NCBI GenBank assembly: GCA_000310025.1
Contig: FN649737.1
Location: 818,682 to 882,681, forward strand
Length of the DNA: 64,000 nt
DNA from: Ectocarpus siliculosus
Lineage: Eukaryota; Sar; Phaeophyceae; Ectocarpales; Ectocarpaceae
Direction: 5' to 3'
Position 1 is the stretch's first letter. Each line of letters begins with the position of its first letter. The translations under genes were made by a program, and so were the position numbers. Of the stretch, positions 61,301-64,000 are shown piece after piece. The notes beneath the pieces were generated by a model. That model searched no databases. It saw only the letters and a program-made list of their open reading frames with translations, and was not told where the DNA came from.

Positions 61301-62465
61301 CCCGCACCAACACTACTCTTAAGTTGCTGCTCCCAGTCGATAATGTAACCGCCACAGAGGACACCCGTCGTCGTCTTCCTCGTCTCGCATGCTGGTCATT
61401 GTCTTCGCTGTTGAGAAACTACTTTTGCAGACACCTCTTCCAAGCCCGTCTCTAGCCCCCTCTCGCTTCGCGCCATTGCCGTGAGCCTCTCTCCAACGTC
61501 CACGACAACAACAGCGTGTACCGAACATCAGTCCCTCGACAACGTCCCCACGCCCCCTCCACCGCGACGGCAGCGCCGTGACCAACAAGTACACATCGGG
61601 GGGCACGAAACAACAACAGCAAGGCAACTTTCAACATGTCACACCACGTCCAACCACACCCGCACCCACCATTCTGGTCGCCGACGACCACGACGCACCA
61701 GTCCTCCGCGGCACCCAGCTGGCGCACGGTGTCGGTGGGCTCGAAAATGGACGTCAGCACCGCCCAGCGCTCGCACTTCTCCGAGTCGAGCGGTGCCGGG
61801 AACATCGCCTCGGGAGCGGGCAGACGGGCACCTTCGTACCTGGTGCGCCAGAAGTACGAGGAGGCAGGCGTGGCCCCATGTATCCATGAGGCTAGCGATT
61901 AGGCCGCCGTCACCGACGTGCCATACGCAAGACGGGGTAACGCGCGGGGCGCTCGAGATTGCGTGCAAAAACAACACTGAAAGCATCATAGGCTATACCG
62001 TGCGGTGGAAATCGACGTCAGGATAAACCCACGACCATCAACAACCATCAGTGGCAACTAAGCAGTGAGAGAGCTCACGATCACGTCAGAGACAGCAGCC
62101 ATGACAACAACTGTCTCCTGCAAGGAAAAAGAAACGCAACCAGGGCACGCCAAGGGAATAACGGACACACAAAACAGCAAAAACACCCCCTCGCATACGG
62201 GAAACCGCATGACTCACGTCCTGACTTTTTCCATCGCGAACAGGCTTCCGCCCGTGGCAGAAGAATGCCCCTTCTCCGTGTCCACTTCCACGGCCGCTAG
62301 CTGCCTAACGGCGTTCAGGGCCTCCAGCGCCGCGCGGCTCCGCGGGGCGGGGGCGGCGGCTTCCGTCTCCTGCCGAAGGTTTCGTTTCGAGCTGCCATCG
62401 GCGCAACAGTAGCTGATGACCACCGAGGCGAGCAGCAACGCGCGCAGCTTGCCGTGGGCAGGCAA
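58345..62465 (-). CDS. STELLO-like glycosyltransferase (DUF288 family), multi-exon
   Basis: Exons found, high to low: 62218-62465 (MPAHGKLRALLLASVVISYC, a signal peptide or anchor), about 61672-61839 (CERWAVLTSIFEPTDTVRQL, VVVVGDQNG), about 61200-60992 (EGVIYLTPQDQEQLPYRIV, PWNHFGRKNIGYLYAVHHGA), 59440-59886 (VIYDVDDDNAL, NPYGCFGGPGNVWPRGFPL), 58983-59135 (LPVTVHGRVSDIWRSYFTQT), 58345-58611 (IRNPHNYLADFQAELPLYE, stop TAA). Phases join across 62218/61839, 60992/59886, 59440/59135 and 58983/58611; the junction between the second and third exons is unresolved. The DDD of YDVDDDN is the putative nucleotide-sugar/metal site of the family. In Arabidopsis STELLO proteins are Golgi glycosyltransferases that affect cellulose synthase assembly; a similar wall role in this alga is an inference. 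Confidence 0.82.
60271..60462. repeat. 67-bp tandem repeat, three copies
   Basis: Units begin CCCGGTGTTTGCCATCGGGG at 60271, 60338 and 60405 and continue TTTTCGTCGCTTGGCAACGA then CGTTGTAAAAC. Copies differ at only a few positions. The repeat lies in the STELLO-like intron between 59,886 and 60,992. Confidence 0.95.
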
Positions 62466-64000
62466 GTACCTGGGGGCGGGGAATGTCCAAGTAAAACCTC
62501 AGTGCACCGCACAATACACGGTCGCTAGATGCTCCAGCGGCCCAGCAGGTGGATAAGGGAACACAACACTCAAAACCATCGAAAAATAAATATTGCGTTG
62601 GTTGGATGATGTAAACGGCAGTCTCGCGGTCAGATAGCCTTGGTACCAATGCATATAAAACGCGTCTTGAAAAGGACTAGGATTCCGTCGAATTCGGCGG
62701 GATAAAAAAAGTTTTTGCGGCAGAAAATGGGGAGAAAGCAGCAAAAATGACGGGACAAAACGAGGCCTTGGTTTCACCTCTAGTGTCCATCCAAAACCTG
62801 CGAAATAAAGTAACCCCTCAGGGATATACACCCAAGGGGCGGGATTACTGATGGCATTCCCGTCGGCCCTACAAGTAGCCCATCCTTTTCATCATCTCAA
62901 GGGGGTGATGCCAACCTCTCTTGGTTGACTGTGACTACTGCTGTAATTTCGACGACGACCGAAAGAGAACTCAGCGATGGCACACGAGATGGATAACACT
63001 ATTTTGGAATTGTGCTGCAGGAAACCTCCCCACCCAAAAAAGAAAAAACTCCAGAGGTCGCACAGAGCAGCGGCTGGGACTTGTCTTGACCAGCATATCC
63101 CAACGTCTACCTCCACACGCCTTCAAAATATTTTCACCATTATAAAATCAAGACAAAACAGGCGATGCTGCGGGTGCAATAACAAGATCTCTGCGTTACA
63201 AAGTGCTCATGTTCGATGGGAAATCAGTACGTCAACAAACCATTCACGTTACCACTGCTAAACACGCCGTCACAGACCCAATCTCCCGAAACGCGCGTGA
63301 GCGGCGGTACTGCTGTGCCTCCTAGAGCTTGGATAACCAGCAGTTAGGCGGATTGGGTTCGTGGCGGGGCGTACAGCATTGGATCGTGAGCGTTTTTTGA
63401 CCCAGGTTTGCGGACATTTCGGACCGTAGCGGCAGCCTTGACAGCGCGGCCCCAGCAACAGATCTGGGCGTGCTGACACGCGTAGCGCTTCACCATGATG
63501 TCCGTCCTCTACTGACTCCCCATCGTATATTAACACGTTCTAAGCAAGAGTGTCGCTTTCGATTCTTGCATTGAATATAGGCTGGTATCTGAAAAGGGGG
63601 TTGTCATCACTTCCTGCATGGAATAGAACTTGGATGGCAGCGGAGGGTCCGTCGGGGATAAGAAATGTAGTGCTCTGCCTCCATCCACTCCGTGGATTGT
63701 AGCCATAATTCTTCGCACCCCCATGATCAAACCCTAGGTACGATTTAGTGCACCCTACTACGTCGTTGGCCCTTTCCTAGGTTGGGGCAGGACGTCAGAA
63801 CTCCCGGGCCGCGTTCCCTCTTAGGGAGGGCGATCAAGCATTGGGCGAGACTGCAAAGAACGGCGCAGACTAACCCAGTTTCACGAGTGCTTGGCTTGAA
63901 ATGACGACGGCGAAATTTTTGCTCTCACGGATCCGCCTTCCTCCAACCAAATTCTAAATCCACAGCACTCGTGAACAGGTTCGGAAGAAGCCCAAACCAG
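62466..64000. other. Region upstream of the STELLO-like gene
   Basis: It should contain that gene's promoter. Minus-strand open frames near 62.5-62.8, 62.9-63.1, 63.27-63.54 and 63.53-63.73 kb show no recognisable domain or splice-supported continuation. No further feature is supported. Confidence 0.45.

Overview
The window looks like nuclear DNA of a multicellular stramenopile alga, most likely a brown alga. This is inferred from gene content and architecture. Genes are broken into many short exons (often 60-240 bp) by introns of about 0.1-2.4 kb with GT-AG borders. GC content is intermediate. There are secreted WSC-domain proteins, a CrtI-type carotene desaturase with a possible heterokont plastid presequence, a STELLO-like glycosyltransferase, and Copia and Helitron elements. 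No prokaryotic features were seen. Coding regions were assembled by hand from splice sites, reading phase and, for the first two genes, comparison of the two paralogues.

Region 1 (1-30,093, minus strand): two tandem paralogues of one large secreted protein. Each has a signal peptide, then WSC carbohydrate-binding domains, then a region that I recognise as Agd3-like (family CE18 polysaccharide deacetylase). The right copy (15,255-30,093) is complete. Its 23 exons sum to 3,222 nt, an exact multiple of three (1,073 aa). The left copy (1-13,536, cut by the window edge) has one extra WSC domain, but carries an in-frame TGA inside the deacetylase region and has lost one splice acceptor, so it is probably a pseudogene or encodes a truncated protein.

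Region 2 (31,851-39,893, plus strand): a CrtI-type phytoene/carotenoid desaturase-like gene in at least 12 exons, transcribed divergently from the WSC gene. It is followed by a small two-exon gene (40,704-41,764) for an unrecognised 81-residue basic protein. That gene's intron and downstream flank are studded with an unusual family of short quasi-palindromes.

Region 3 (43,536-55,345): mobile DNA. A young Copia-type LTR retrotransposon (minus strand, LTRs identical by eye, 5-bp target duplication TAGTC) has its RNase H end broken by a 134-bp tandem duplication. To its right lies a decayed Helitron Rep gene (plus strand). Just beyond that lies an antisense copy of the first exon of the small gene.

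Region 4 (58,345-62,465, minus strand): a STELLO-like (DUF288) glycosyltransferase gene in at least six exons, with a 67-bp tandem repeat in one intron. The remaining intervals (about 13.5-15.3, 30.1-31.9, 41.8-43.5, 49.9-52.0, 55.3-58.3 and 62.5-64.0 kb) show no convincing gene apart from one short coding-like fragment near 57.8 kb.

Functionally, the host genes point to extracellular matrix and cell-wall biology (WSC-deacetylase proteins, STELLO-like glycosyltransferase) and plastid isoprenoid metabolism. They are not an operon and no direct cooperation between them can be claimed.
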